NCBI RefSeq assembly: GCF_051020975.1
Contig: NW_027478159.1
Coordinates: 10,680,501-10,744,500, forward strand
DNA: 64,000 bases
Direction: 5' to 3'
Origin: Osmia lignaria lignaria
Lineage: Eukaryota; Arthropoda; Insecta; Hymenoptera; Megachilidae
Part shown: in pieces, positions 37,428-49,326 of the stretch
Position numbering within the stretch: position 1 is the first letter of the stretch
Layout: the number at the start of each line of letters is the position of its first letter
Program-made: the position numbers and the translations under genes
The notes under the pieces: generated by a model
Database searches by the model: none
What the model saw: the letters and a program-made list of their open reading frames with translations, nothing else
Told to the model about the DNA's origin: nothing

Positions 37428-38071
37428 TTGCAGATTTATCTCAAGGGAAGGGGCCTGACGGACATATTTCGAGATATTTCTTCTTCTTGTTGTTCTTCTT
37501 CTGCACAGCTAAGCTGGAAGTGGCATTTGCGGCTCGCACTAGTGCAGAGTTATCTCAACGAAAGGGGCCACGGTGTTTCTGTATCTCTATTATGTTGGTG
37601 CGGCTTCGGAACTTTTAAATATCTCGATATATCTCGAAAACTACGCTTCTGATCAAAAAATATCATAGAACATAAATTGTAGGAAACATAATTCTCTACA
37701 AAAAAGGTCTCTTAACATTTCGCCATAGCTCGCTTCGTTTCCGAGATATTTGCAGATATATCTCAAGGGAAGGGGCCTGACGGACATATTTCGAGATATT
37801 TCTACTTCTTGTTGTTCTTCTTCTGCACAGCTAAGCTGGAAGTGGCATTTACAGCTCGCAATAGTGCAGAGTTATCTCAAAGAAAGGGGCCACGGTGTTT
37901 CTGTATCTCTATTATGTTGGTGCGGCTTCGGAACTTTTAAATATCTTGATATATCTCGAGAACTACGCATCAGATCAAAAAATATCATAGAACATAAAAA
38001 GTAGGAAACTTAATTCTCTACAAAAAAGGTCTCTTAACATTTTGCCATAGCTCTCTTCGTTTCCGAGATAT

Positions 38072-38390
38072 TTGCAGATATATCTCAAGGGAAGGGGCCT
38101 GACGGACATATTTCGAGATATTGCTTCTTCTTGTTGTTCTTCTGCACAGCTAAGCTGGAAGTGGCATTTGCAGCTCGCAATAGTGCATAGTTATCTGAAA
38201 GAAAGGGGCCACGGTGTTTCTGTATCTCTATTATGTTGGTGCGGCTTCGGAACTTTTAAATATCTTGATATATCTCGAGAACTACGCATCTAATCAAAAA
38301 ATATCATAGAACATAAAAAGTAGGAAACTTAATTCTCTACAAAAAAGGTCTCTTAACATTTTGCCATAGCTCTCTTCGTTTCCGAGATAT
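38072..38390 (+). repeat. 319-bp monomer (unit 118)
   Basis: The copy B partner of unit 57, with GATATTGCTTC and one TTC triplet missing. Confidence 0.9.
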
Positions 38391-38712
38391 TTGCAGATTT
38401 ATCTCAAGGGAAGGGGCCTGACGGACATATTTCGAGATATTTCTTCTTCTTGTTGTTCTTCTTCTGCACAGCTAAGCTGGAAGTGGCATTTGCAGCTCGC
38501 AATAGTGCAGAGTTATCTCAAAGAAAGGGGCCACGGTGTTTCTGTATCTCTATTATGTTGGTGCGGCTTCGGAACTTTTAGATATCTTGATATATCTCGA
38601 GAACTACGCATCTGATCAAAAAATATCATAGAACATAAAACGTAGGAAACTTAATTCTCTACAAAAAAGGTCTCTTAACATTTTGCCATAGCTCGCTTCG
38701 TTTCCGAGATAT

Positions 38713-39031
38713 TTGCAGATTTATCTCAAGGGAAGGGGCCTGACGGACATATTTCGAGATATTTCTTCTTCTTGTTGTTCTTCTGCACAGCTAAGCTGGA
38801 AGTGGCATTTGCAGCTCGCAATAGTGCATAGTTATCTGAAAGAAAGGGGCCACGGTGTTTCTGTATCTCTATTATGTTGGTGCGGCTTCGGAACTTTTAA
38901 ATATCTTGATATATCTCGAGAACTACGCATCTAATCAAAAAATATCATAGAACATAAAAAGTAGGAAACTTAATTCTCTACAAAAAAGGTCTCTTAACAT
39001 TTTGCCATAGCTCTCTTCGTTTCCGAGATAT
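38713..39031 (+). repeat. 319-bp monomer (unit 120)
   Basis: The copy B partner of unit 60. It follows unit 119 directly, whereas in copy A unit 59 lies between. Its upstream junction reads GCTCGCTTCG, as before unit 59, while unit 60 is preceded by GCTCTCTTCG. So the exchange that removed the intervening unit fell between that junction and the triplet loss. Confidence 0.88.
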
Positions 39032-39353
39032 TTGCAGATTTATCTCAAGGGAAGGGGCCTGACGGACATATTTCGAGATATTTCTTCTTCTTGTTGTTCT
39101 TCTTCTGCACAGCTAAGCTGGAAGTGGCATTTGCAGCTCGCAATAGTGCAGAGTTATCTCAAAGAAAGGGGCCACGGTGTTTCTGTATCTCTATTATGTT
39201 GGTGCGGCTTCGGAACTTTTAAATATCTCGATATATCTCGAAAACTATGCTTCTGATCAAAAAATATCATAGAACATAAATTGTAGGAAACATAATTCTC
39301 GACAAAAAAGGTCTCTTAACATTTTGCCATAGCTCGCTTCGTTTCCGAGATAT

Positions 39354-39674
39354 TTGCAGATATATCTCATAGAAGGGGCCTGACGGACATATTTCGAGAT
39401 ATTTCTTCTTCTTGTTGTTCTTCTTCTGCACAGCTAAGCTGGAAGTGGCATTTACAGCTCGCAATAGTGCAGAGTTATCTCAAAGAAAGGGGCCACGGTG
39501 TTTCTGTAACTCTATTATGTTGGTGCGGCTTCGGAACTTTTAAATATCTTGATATATCTCGAGAACTACGCATCTGATCAAAAAATGTCATAGAACGTAA
39601 AAAGTAGGAAACTTAATTCTCTACAAAAAAGGTCTCTTAACATTTTGCCATAGCTCTCTTCGTTTCCGAGATAT
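39354..39674 (+). repeat. 321-bp monomer (unit 122), CTCATAGAAGG
   Basis: The copy B partner of unit 62, carrying the same 1-bp net loss. Confidence 0.9.
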
Positions 39675-40318
39675 TTCCAGATTTATCTCAAGGGAAGGGG
39701 CCTGACGGACATATTTCGAGATATTTCTTCTTCTTGTTGTTCTTCTTCTGCACAGCTAAGCTGGAAGTGGCATTTGCAGCTCGCAATAGTGCAGAGTTAT
39801 CTCAAAGAAAGGGGCCACGGTGTTTCTGTATCTCTATTATGTTGGTGCGGCTTCGGAACTTTTAAATATCTCGATATATCTCGAAAACTACGCTTCTGAT
39901 CAAAAAATATCATAGAACATAAATTGTAGGAAACATAATTCTCTACAAAAAAGGTCTCTTAACATTTCGCCATAGCTCGCTTCGTTTCCGAGATATTTGC
40001 AGATATATCTCAAGGGAAGGGGCCTGACGGACATATTTCGAGATATTTCTACTTCTTGTTGTTCTTCTTCTGCACAGCTAAGCTGGAAGTGGCATTTACA
40101 GCTCGCAATAGTGCAGAGTTATCTCAAAGAAAGGGGCCACGGTGTTTCTGTATCTCTATTATGTTGGTGCGGCTTCGGAACTTTTAAATATCTTGATATA
40201 TCTCGAGAACTACGCATCAGATCAAAAAATATCATAGAACATAAAAAGTAGGAAACTTAATTCTCTACAAAAAAGGTCTCTTAACATTTTGCCATAGCTC
40301 TCTTCGTTTCCGAGATAT

Positions 40319-40637
40319 TTGCAGATATATCTCAAGGGAAGGGGCCTGACGGACATATTTCGAGATATTGCTTCTTCTTGTTGTTCTTCTGCACAGCTAA
40401 GCTGGAAGTGGCATTTGCAGCTCGCAATAGTGCATAGTTATCTGAAAGAAAGGGGCCACGGTGTTTCTGTATCTCTATTATGTTGGTGCGGCTTCGGAAC
40501 TTTTAAATATCTTGATATATCTCGAGAACTACGCATCTAATCAAAAAATATCATAGAACATAAAAAGTAGGAAACTTAATTCTCTACAAAAAAGGTCTCT
40601 TAACATTTTGCCATAGCTCTCTTCGTTTCCGAGATAT
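40319..40637 (+). repeat. 319-bp monomer (unit 125)
   Basis: A further copy of the GATATTGCTTC triplet-loss type, in the amplified part beyond copy B. Confidence 0.9.
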
Positions 40638-41281
40638 TTGCAGATTTATCTCAAGGGAAGGGGCCTGACGGACATATTTCGAGATATTTCTTCTTCTTGT
40701 TGTTCTTCTTCTGCACAGCTAAGCTGGAAGTGGCATTTGCAGCTCGCAATAGTGCAGAGTTATCTCAAAGAAAGGGGCCACGGTGTTTCTGTATCTCTAT
40801 TATGTTGGTGCGGCTTCGGAACTTTTAGATATCTTGATATATCTCGAGAACTACGCATCTGATCAAAAAATATCATAGAACATAAAACGTAGGAAACTTA
40901 ATTCTCTACAAAAAAGGTCTCTTAACATTTTGCCATAGCTCGCTTCGTTTCCGAGATATTTGCAGATTTATCTCAAGGGAAGGGGCCTGACGGACATATT
41001 TCGAGATATTTCTTCTTCTTGTTGTTCTTCTTCTGCACAGCTAAGCTGGAAGTGGCATTTGCGGCTCGCACTAGTGCAGAGTTATCTCAACGAAAGGGGC
41101 CACGGTGTTTCTGTATCTCTATTATGTTGGTGCGGCTTCGGAACTTTTAAATATCTCGATATATCTCGAAAACTATGCTTCTGATCAAAAAATATCATAG
41201 AACATAAATTGTAGGAAACATAATTCTCGACAAAAAAGGTCTCTTAACATTTTGCCATAGCTCGCTTCGTTTCCGAGATAT

Positions 41282-41602
41282 TTGCAGATATATCTCATAG
41301 AAGGGGCCTGACGGACATATTTCGAGATATTTCTTCTTCTTGTTGTTCTTCTTCTGCACAGCTAAGCTGGAAGTGGCATTTACAGCTCGCAATAGTGCAG
41401 AGTTATCTCAAAGAAAGGGGCCACGGTGTTTCTGTAACTCTATTATGTTGGTGCGGCTTCGGAACTTTTAAATATCTTGATATATCTCGAGAACTACGCA
41501 TCTGATCAAAAAATGTCATAGAACGTAAAAAGTAGGAAACTTAATTCTCTACAAAAAAGGTCTCTTAACATTTTGCCATAGCTCTCTTCGTTTCCGAGAT
41601 AT
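41282..41602 (+). repeat. 321-bp monomer (unit 128), CTCATAGAAGG
   Basis: A third copy of the type seen at 20043 and 39354. It is followed by two TATTTCCAG units (129 and 130) where the earlier copies have one. Confidence 0.9.
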
Positions 41603-42890
41603 TTCCAGATTTATCTCAAGGGAAGGGGCCTGACGGACATATTTCGAGATATTTCTTCTTCTTGTTGTTCTTCTTCTGCACAGCTAAGCTGGAAGTGGCA
41701 TTTGCAGCTCGCAATAGTGCAGAGTTATCTCAAAGAAAGGGGCCACGGTGTTTCTGTATCTCTATTATGTTGGTGCGGCTTCGGAACTTTTAAATATCTT
41801 GATATATCTCGAGAACTACGCATCTGATCAAAAAATGTCATGGAACGTAAAAAGTAGGAAACTTAATTCTCTACAAAAAAGGTCTCTTAACATTTTGCCA
41901 TAGCTCTCTTCGTTTCCGAGATATTTCCAGATTTATCTCAAGGGAAGGGGCCTGACGGACATATTTCGAGATATTTCTTCTTCTTGTTGTTCTTCTTCTG
42001 CACAGCTTAGCTGGAAGTGGCATTTGCAGCTCGCAATAGTGCAGAGTTATCTCAAAGAAAGGGGCCACGGTGTTTCTGTATCTCTATTATGTTGGTGCGG
42101 CTTCGGAACTTTTAAATATCTTGATATATCTCGAGAACTACGCATCTGATCAAAAAATATCATAGAACATAAAAAGTAGGAAACTTAATTCTCTACAAAA
42201 AAGGTCTCTTAACATTTTGCCATAGCTCGCTTCGTTTCCGAGATATTTGCAGATTTATCTCAAGGGAAGGGGCCTGACGGACATATTTCGAGATATTTCT
42301 TCTTCTTGTTGTTCTTCTTCTGCACAGCTAAGCTGGAAGTGGCATTTGCGGCTCGCACTAGTGCAGAGTTATCTCAACGAAAGGGGCCACGGTGTTTCTG
42401 TATCTCTATTATGTTGGTGCGGCTTCGGAACTTTTAAATATCTCGATATATCTCGAAAACTACGCTTCTGATCAAAAAATATCATAGAACATAAATTGTA
42501 GGAAACATAATTCTCTACAAAAAAGGTCTCTTAACATTTCGCCATAGCTCGCTTCGTTTCCGAGATATTTGCAGATATATCTCAAGGGAAGGGGCCTGAC
42601 GGACATATTTCGAGATATTTCTACTTCTTGTTGTTCTTCTTCTGCACAGCTAAGCTGGAAGTGGCATTTACAGCTCGCAATAGTGCAGAGTTATCTCAAA
42701 GAAAGGGGCCACGGTGTTTCTGTATCTCTATTATGTTGGTGCGGCTTCGGAACTTTTAAATATCTTGATATATCTCGAGAACTACGCATCAGATCAAAAA
42801 ATATCATAGAACATAAAAAGTAGGAAACTTAATTCTCTACAAAAAAGGTCTCTTAACATTTTGCCATAGCTCTCTTCGTTTCCGAGATAT

Positions 42891-43209
42891 TCGCAGATAT
42901 ATCTCAAGGGAAGGGGCCTGACGGACATATTTCGAGATATTGCTTCTTCTTGTTGTTCTTCTGCACAGCTAAGCTGGAAGTGGCATTTGCAGCTCGCAAT
43001 AGTGCATAGTTATCTGAAAGAAAGGGGCCACGGTGTTTCTGTATCTCTATTATGTTGGTGCGGCTTCGGAACTTTTAAATATCTTGATATATCTCGAGAA
43101 CTACGCATCTAATCAAAAAATATCATAGAACATAAAAAGTAGGAAACTTAATTCTCTACAAAAAAGGTCTCTTAACATTTTGCCATAGCTCTCTTCGTTT
43201 CCGAGATAT
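42891..43209 (+). repeat. 319-bp monomer (unit 133)
   Basis: A fourth copy of the GATATTGCTTC triplet-loss type, with a private GATATTCGCAG at its start. Confidence 0.9.
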
Positions 43210-43853
43210 TTGCAGATTTATCTCAAGGGAAGGGGCCTGACGGACATATTTCGAGATATTTCTTCTTCTTGTTGTTCTTCTTCTGCACAGCTAAGCTGGA
43301 AGTGGCATTTGCAGCTCGCAATAGTGCAGAGTTATCTCAAAGAAAGGGGCCACGGTGTTTCTGTATCTCTATTATGTTGGTGCGGCTTCGGAACTTTTAA
43401 ATATCTTGATATATCTCGAGAACTACGCATCTGATCAAAAAATATCATAGAACATAAAACGTAGGAAACTTAATTCTCTACAAAAAAGGTCTCTTAACAT
43501 TTTGCCATAGCTCTCTTCGTTTCCGAGATATTTGCAGATTTATCTCAAGGGAAGGGGCCTGACGGACATATTTCGAGATATTTCTTCTTCTTGTTGTTCT
43601 TCTTCTGCACAGCTAAGCTGGAAGTGGCATTTGAAGCTCGCAATAGTGCAGAGTTATCTCAAAGAAAGGGGCCACGGTGTTTCTGTATCTCTATTATGTT
43701 GGTGCGGCTTCGGAACTTTTAAATATCTCGATATATCTCGAAAACTATGCTTCTGATCAAAAAATATCATAGAACATAAATTGTAGGAAACATAATTCTC
43801 GACAAAAAAGGTCTCTTAACATTTTGCCATAGCTCGCTTCGTTTCCGAGATAT

Positions 43854-44174
43854 TTGCAGATATATCTCATAGAAGGGGCCTGACGGACATATTTCGAGAT
43901 ATTTCTTCTTCTTGTTGTTCTTCTTCTGCACAGCTAAGCTGGAAGTGGCATTTGCAGCTCGCAATAGTGCATAGTTATCTGAAAGAAAGGGGCCACGGTG
44001 TTTCTGTATCTCTATTATGTTGGTGCGGCTTCGGAACTTTTAAATATCTTGATATATCTCGAGAACTACGCATCTAATCAAAAAATATCATAGAACATAA
44101 AAAGTAGGAAACTTAATTCTCTACAAAAAAGGTCTCTTAACATTTTGCCATAGCTCTCTTCGTTTCCGAGATAT
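43854..44174 (+). repeat. 321-bp mosaic monomer (unit 136)
   Basis: The front carries the CTCATAGAAGG loss of unit 62 type. The body and tail (GTGCATAGTTATCTGAAAG, CGCATCTAATC) are those of the 319-bp type, but the trinucleotide tract is full length. The exchange must therefore lie between the tract and the body. Confidence 0.85.
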
Positions 44175-45140
44175 TTCCAGATTTATCTCAAGGGAAGGGG
44201 CCTGACGGACATATTTCGAGATATTTCTTCTTCTTGTTGTTCTTCTTCTGCACAGCTAAGCTGGAAGTGGCATTTGCAGCTCGCAATAGTGCAGAGTTAT
44301 CTCAAAGAAAGGGGCCACGGTGTTTCTGTATCTCTATTATGTTGGTGCGGCTTCGGAACTTTTAAATATCTTGATATATCTCGAGAACTACGCATCTGAT
44401 CAAAAAATATCATAGAACATAAAAAGTAGGAAACTTAATTCTCTACAAAAAAGGTCTCTTAATATTTTGCCATAGCTCGCTTCGTTTCCGAGATATTTGC
44501 AGATTTATCTCAAGGGAAGGGGCCTGACGGACATATTTCGAGATATTTCTTCTTCTTGTTGTTCTTCTTCTGCACAGCTAAGCTGGAAGTGGCATTTGCG
44601 GCTCGCACTAGTGCAGAGTTATCTCAACGAAAGGGGCCACGGTGTTTCTGTATCTCTATTATGTTGGTGCGGCTTCGGAACTTTTAAATATCTCGATATA
44701 TCTCGAAGACTACGCTTCTGATCGAAAAATATCATAGAACATAAATTGTAGGAAACATAATTCTCTACAAAAAAGGTCTCTTAACATTTCGCCATAGCTC
44801 GCTTCGTTTCCGAGATATTTGCAGATATATCTCAAGGGAAGGGGCCTGACGGACATATTTCGAGATATTTCTACTTCTTGTTGTTCTTCTTCTGCACAGC
44901 TAAGCTGGAAGTGGCAGTTACAGCTCGCAATAGTGCAGAGTTATCTCAAAGAAAGGGGCCACGGTGTTTCTGTATCTCTATTATGTTGGTGCGGCTTCGG
45001 AACTTTTAAATATCTTGATATATCTCGAGAACTACGCATCAGATCAAAAAATATCATAGAACATAAAAAGTAGGAAACTTAATTCTCTACAAAAACTGTC
45101 TCTTAACATTTTGCCATAGCTCTCTTCGTTTCCGAGATAT

Positions 45141-47716
45141 TTGCAGATATATCTCAAGGGAAGGGGCCTGACGGACATATTTCGAGATATTTCTTCTTCT
45201 TGTTGTTCTTCTTCTGCACAGCTAAGCTGGAAGTGGCATTTACAGCTCGCAATACTGCAGAGTTATCTCAAAGAAAGGGGCCACGGTGTTTCTGTATCCC
45301 TATTATGTTGGTGCGGCTTCGGAACTTTTAAATATCTCGATATATCTCGAAAACTACGCTTCTGATCAAAAAATATCATAGAACATAAATTGTAGGAAAC
45401 ATAATTCTCTACAAAAAACCTCTCTTAACATTTTGCCATAGCTCGCTTCGTTTCCGAGATATTTGCAGATTCAGCTCAAAGGAACTGGCCTGACGGACAT
45501 ATTTCGAGATATTTCTTCTTCTTGTTGTTCTTCTTCTGCACAGCTAAACTGGAAGTGGCATTTCCAGCTCGCAATAGTGCAGAGTTATCTCAAAGAGAGG
45601 GGCCACGGTGTTTCTGTATCTCTATTATGTTGGTGCGGCTTCGGAACTTTTAAATATCTTGATATATCTCGAGAACTACGCATCTGATCAAAAAATATCA
45701 TAGAACATAAAAAGTAGGAAACTTAATTCTCTACAAAAAAGGTCTCTCAACATTTTGCCATAGCTCGCTTCGTTTCCGAGATATTTGCAGATTTATCTCA
45801 AGGGAAGGGGCCTGACGGACATATTTCGAGATATTTCTTCTTCTTGTTGTTCTTCTTCTGCACAGCTAAGCTGGAAGTGGCATTTGCGGCTCGCACTAGT
45901 GCAGAGTTATCTCAAAGAAAGGGGCCACGGTGTTTCTGTATCTCTATTATGTTGGTGCGGCTTTGGAACTTTTAAATATCTCGATATATCTCGAAAACTA
46001 CGCTTCTCACCAAAAAATATCATAGAACATAAATTGTACGAAACATAATTCACTACAAAAAAGGTCTCTTAACATTTTGCCATAGCTCGCTTCGTTTCCG
46101 AGATATTTGCAGATATATCTCAAGGGAAGGGGCCTGACGGACATATTTCGAGATATTTCTTCTTCTTGTTGTTCTTCTTCTGCACAGCTAAGCTGGAAGT
46201 GGCATTTACAGCTCGCAATAGTGCAGAGTTATCTCAAAGAAAGGGGCCACGGTGTTTCTGTATCTCTATTATGTTGGTGCGGCTTCGGAACTTTTAAATA
46301 TCTTGATATATCTCGAGAACTACGCATCTGATCAAAAAATATCATAGAACATGAAAAGTAGGAAACTTAATTCTCTACAAAAAAGGTCTCTTAACATTTT
46401 GCCATAGCTCGCTTCGTTTCCGAGATATTTGCAGATATATCTCAAGGGAAGGGGCCTGACGGACATATTTCGAGATATTTCTTCTTCTTGTTGTTCTTCT
46501 TCTGCACAGCTAAGCTGGAAGTGGCATTTGCGGCTCGCACTAGTGCAGAGTTATCTCAAAGAAAGGGGCCACGGTGTTTCTGTATCCCTATTATGTTGGT
46601 GCGGCTTCGGAACTTTTAAATATCTCGATATATCTCGAAAACTACGCTTCTGATCAAAAAATATCATAGAACATAAATTGTAGGAAACATAATTCTCTAC
46701 AAAAAACGTCTCTTAACATTTTGCCATAGCTCGCTTCGTTTCCGAGATATTTGCAGATTTATCTCAAGGGAAGGGGCCTGACGGACATATTTCGAGATAT
46801 TTCTTCTTCTTGTTGTTCTTCTTCTGCACAGCTAAGCTGGAAGTGGCATTTGCGGCTCGCACTAGTGCAGAGTTATCTCAACGAAAGGGGCCACGGTGTT
46901 TCTGTATCTCTATTATGTTGGTGCGGCTTCGGAACTTTTAAATATCTCGATATATCTCGAAAACTCCGCTTCTGATCAAAAAATATCATAGAACATAAAT
47001 TGTAGGAAACATAATTCTCTACAAAAAAGGTCTCTTAACATTTTGCCATAGCTCGCTTCGTTTCCGAGATATTTGCAGATATATCTCAAGGGAAGGGGCC
47101 TGACGGACATATTTCGAGATATTTCTTCTTCTTGTTGTTCTTCTTCTCCACAGCTAAGCTGGAAGTGGCATTTACAGCTCGCAATAGTGCAGAGTTATCT
47201 CAAAGAAAGGGGCCACGGTGTTTCTGTATCTCTATTATGTTGGTGCGGCTTTGGAACTTTTAAATATCTCGATATATCTCGAAAACTACGCTTCTGATCA
47301 AAAAATATCATAGAACATAAATTGTAGGAAACATAATTCTCTACAAAAAAGGTCTCTTAACATTTTGCCATAGCTCGCTTCGTTTCCGAGATATTTGCAG
47401 ATATATCTCAAGGGAAGGGGCCTGACGGACATATTTCGAGATATGTCTTCTTCTTGTTGTTCTTCTTCTGCACAGCTAAGCTGGAAGTGGCATTTACAGC
47501 TCGCAATAGTGCAGAGTTATCTCAAAGAGAGGGGCCACGGTGTTTCTGTATCTCTATTATGTTGGTGCGGCTTCGGAACTTTTAAATATCTTGATATATC
47601 TCGAGAACTACGCATCTGATCAAAAAATATCATAGAACATAAAAAGTAGGAAACTTAATTCTCTACAAAAAAGGTCTCCTAACATTTTGCCATAGCTCGC
47701 TTCGTTTCCGAGATAT
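45141..47716 (+). repeat. Transitional block of mixed monomers (units 140-147)
   Basis: The 7/8-unit pattern ends here. Units 140-147 combine bodies and tails in new ways. New markers appear: GTATCCCTATT, AAAACGTCTC and CTTTGGAAC, and the first example of the GATTCAGCTC...AACTGGCC type (unit 141). Unit 142 has the private CTTCTCACC and TGTACGAAAC. The GCGGCTCGCACTAG body is now joined to CTCAAAG instead of CTCAACG in most units. No clear higher-order period is seen inside this block. Confidence 0.65.
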
Positions 47717-49326
47717 TTGCAGATTTATCTCAAGGGAAGGGGCCTGACGGACATATTTCGAGATATTTCTTCTTCTTGTTGTTCTTCTTCTGCACAGCTA
47801 AACTGGAAGTGTCATTTCCAGCTCGCAATAGTGCAGAGTTATCTCAAAGAGAGGGGCCACGGTGTTTCTGTATCTCTATTATGTTGGTGCGGCTTCGGAA
47901 CTTTTAAATATCTTGATATATCTCGAGAACTACGCATCTGATCAAAAAATATCATAGAACATAAAAAGTAGGAAACTTAATTCTCTACAAAAAAGGTCTC
48001 CCAACATTTTGCCATAGCTCGCTTCGTTTCCAAGATATTTGCAGATTTATCTCAAGGGAAGGGGCCTGACGGACATATTTCGAGATATTTCTTCTTCTTG
48101 TTGTTCTTCTTCTGCACAGCTAAGCTGGAAGTGGCATTTGCGGCTCGCACTAGTGCAGAGTTATCTCAAAGAGAGGGGCCACGGTGTTTCTGTATCTCCA
48201 TTATGTTGGTGCGGCTTCGCAACTTTTAAATATCTTGATATATCTCGAGAACTACGCATCTGATCAAAAAATATCATACAACATAAAAAGTAGGAAACTT
48301 AATTCTCTACAAAAAAGGTCTCCTAACATTTTGCCATAGCTCGCTTCGTTTCCGAGATATTTGCAGATTTATCTCAAGGGAAGGGGCCTGACGGACATAT
48401 TTCGAGATATTTCTTCTTCTTGTTGTTCTTCTTCTGCACAGCTAAGCTGGAAGTGGCATTTGCGGCTCGCACTAGTGCAGAGTTATCTCAAAGAAAGGGG
48501 CGACGGTGTTTCTGTATCCCTATTATGTTGGTGCGGCTTCGGAACTTTTAAATATCTCGATATATCTCGAAAACTACGCTTCTGATCAAAAAATATCATA
48601 GAACATAAATTGTAGGAAACATAATTCTCTACAAAAAAGGTCTCTCAACATTTTGCCATAGCTCGCTTCGTTTCCGAGATATTTGCAGATTTATCTCAAG
48701 GGAAGGGGCCTAACGGACATATTTCGAGATATTTCTTCTTCTTGTTGTTCTTCTTCTGCACAGCTAAACTGGAAGTGGCATTTCCAGCTCGCAATAGTGC
48801 AGAGTTATCTCAAAGAGAGGGGCCACGGTGTTTCTGTATCTCTATTATGTTGGTGCGGCTTCGGAACTTTTAAATATCTTGATATATCTCGAGAACTACG
48901 CATCTGATCAAAAAATATCATAGAACATAAAAAGTAGGAAACTTAATTCTCTACAAAAAAGGTCTCTCAACATTTTGCCATAGCTCGCTTCGTTTCCGAG
49001 ATATTTGCAGATTTATCTCAAGGGAAGGGGCCTGACGGACATATTTCGAGGTATTTCTTCTTCTTGTTGTTCTTCTTCTGCACAGCTAAGCTGGAAGTGG
49101 CATTTACAGCTCGCAATAGTGCAGAGTTATCTCAAAGAGAGGGGCCACGGTGTTTCTGTATCTCTATTATGTTGGTGCGGCTTCGGAACTTTTAAATATC
49201 TTGATATATCTCGACAACTACGCATCTGATCAAAAAATATCATAGAACATAAAAAGTAGGAAACTTAATTCTCTACAAAAAAGGTCTCCTAACATTTTGC
49301 CATAGCTCGCTTCGTTTCCGAGATAT
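47717..49326 (+). repeat. Five-unit higher-order repeat, first copy (units 148-152)
   Basis: Five units that match the next five at 1,610 bp. Markers in order are: GTGTCATTTCC (148); GCGGCTCGCACTAG with CATACAACAT (149); GGGGCGACGG with GTATCCC (150); CCTAACGG with AAACTGG (151); TTTACAG body (152). Private changes include CTCCATTATG and TTCGCAAC (149), and TCGAGGTATTTC with TCGACAAC (152). Confidence 0.85.

Larger units (their letters stand above)
21330..40318 (+). repeat. Large block duplication, copy B (units 66-124)
   Basis: The second copy of the block at 1053-21007. It differs from copy A mainly by whole-unit gains and losses: four extra units net at 23262-25193; six units lost at 28091-28412; one extra unit at 31311-31632; one fewer unit in 34853-37106; and one unit missing between units 119 and 120. 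Within aligned units only occasional substitutions separate the copies, for example TTCGTG/TTGGTG in units 16/83. The copies are clearly closer to each other than neighbouring units are. This points to a recent event of about 20 kb. An assembly duplication cannot be excluded from sequence, but the ordered whole-unit differences argue against a simple copy-paste error. Confidence 0.88.
37428..45140 (+). repeat. Seven/eight-unit higher-order pattern, copy B and its tandem extension (units 116-139)
   Basis: The same unit order as 17795-21007, repeated about three times. CTACTTC marker units start at 37750, 39997, 42569 and 44819, giving periods of 2247, 2572 and 2250 bp: seven, eight and seven units less 7, 4 and 4 bp of indels. 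The first part (to 40318) is the partner of copy A. The rest is a further amplification beyond the large duplication. Several units are clear mosaics: unit 127 has the CTCAACG body with an ACTATGCTTC tail, and unit 136 has the CTCATAGAAGG front with the CATAGTTATCTGAAAG and CATCTAATC back of the 319-bp type. Confidence 0.82.

Noticed and set aside
1053..40318. Large duplication as a pure assembly artefact
   Set aside because: Not fully excluded, but the copies differ by several whole-unit indels, scattered substitutions and an internal copy of their own junction, which a false tandem duplication of one haplotype would not readily create. Two haplotypes joined end to end remain a possibility that only long reads can remove.
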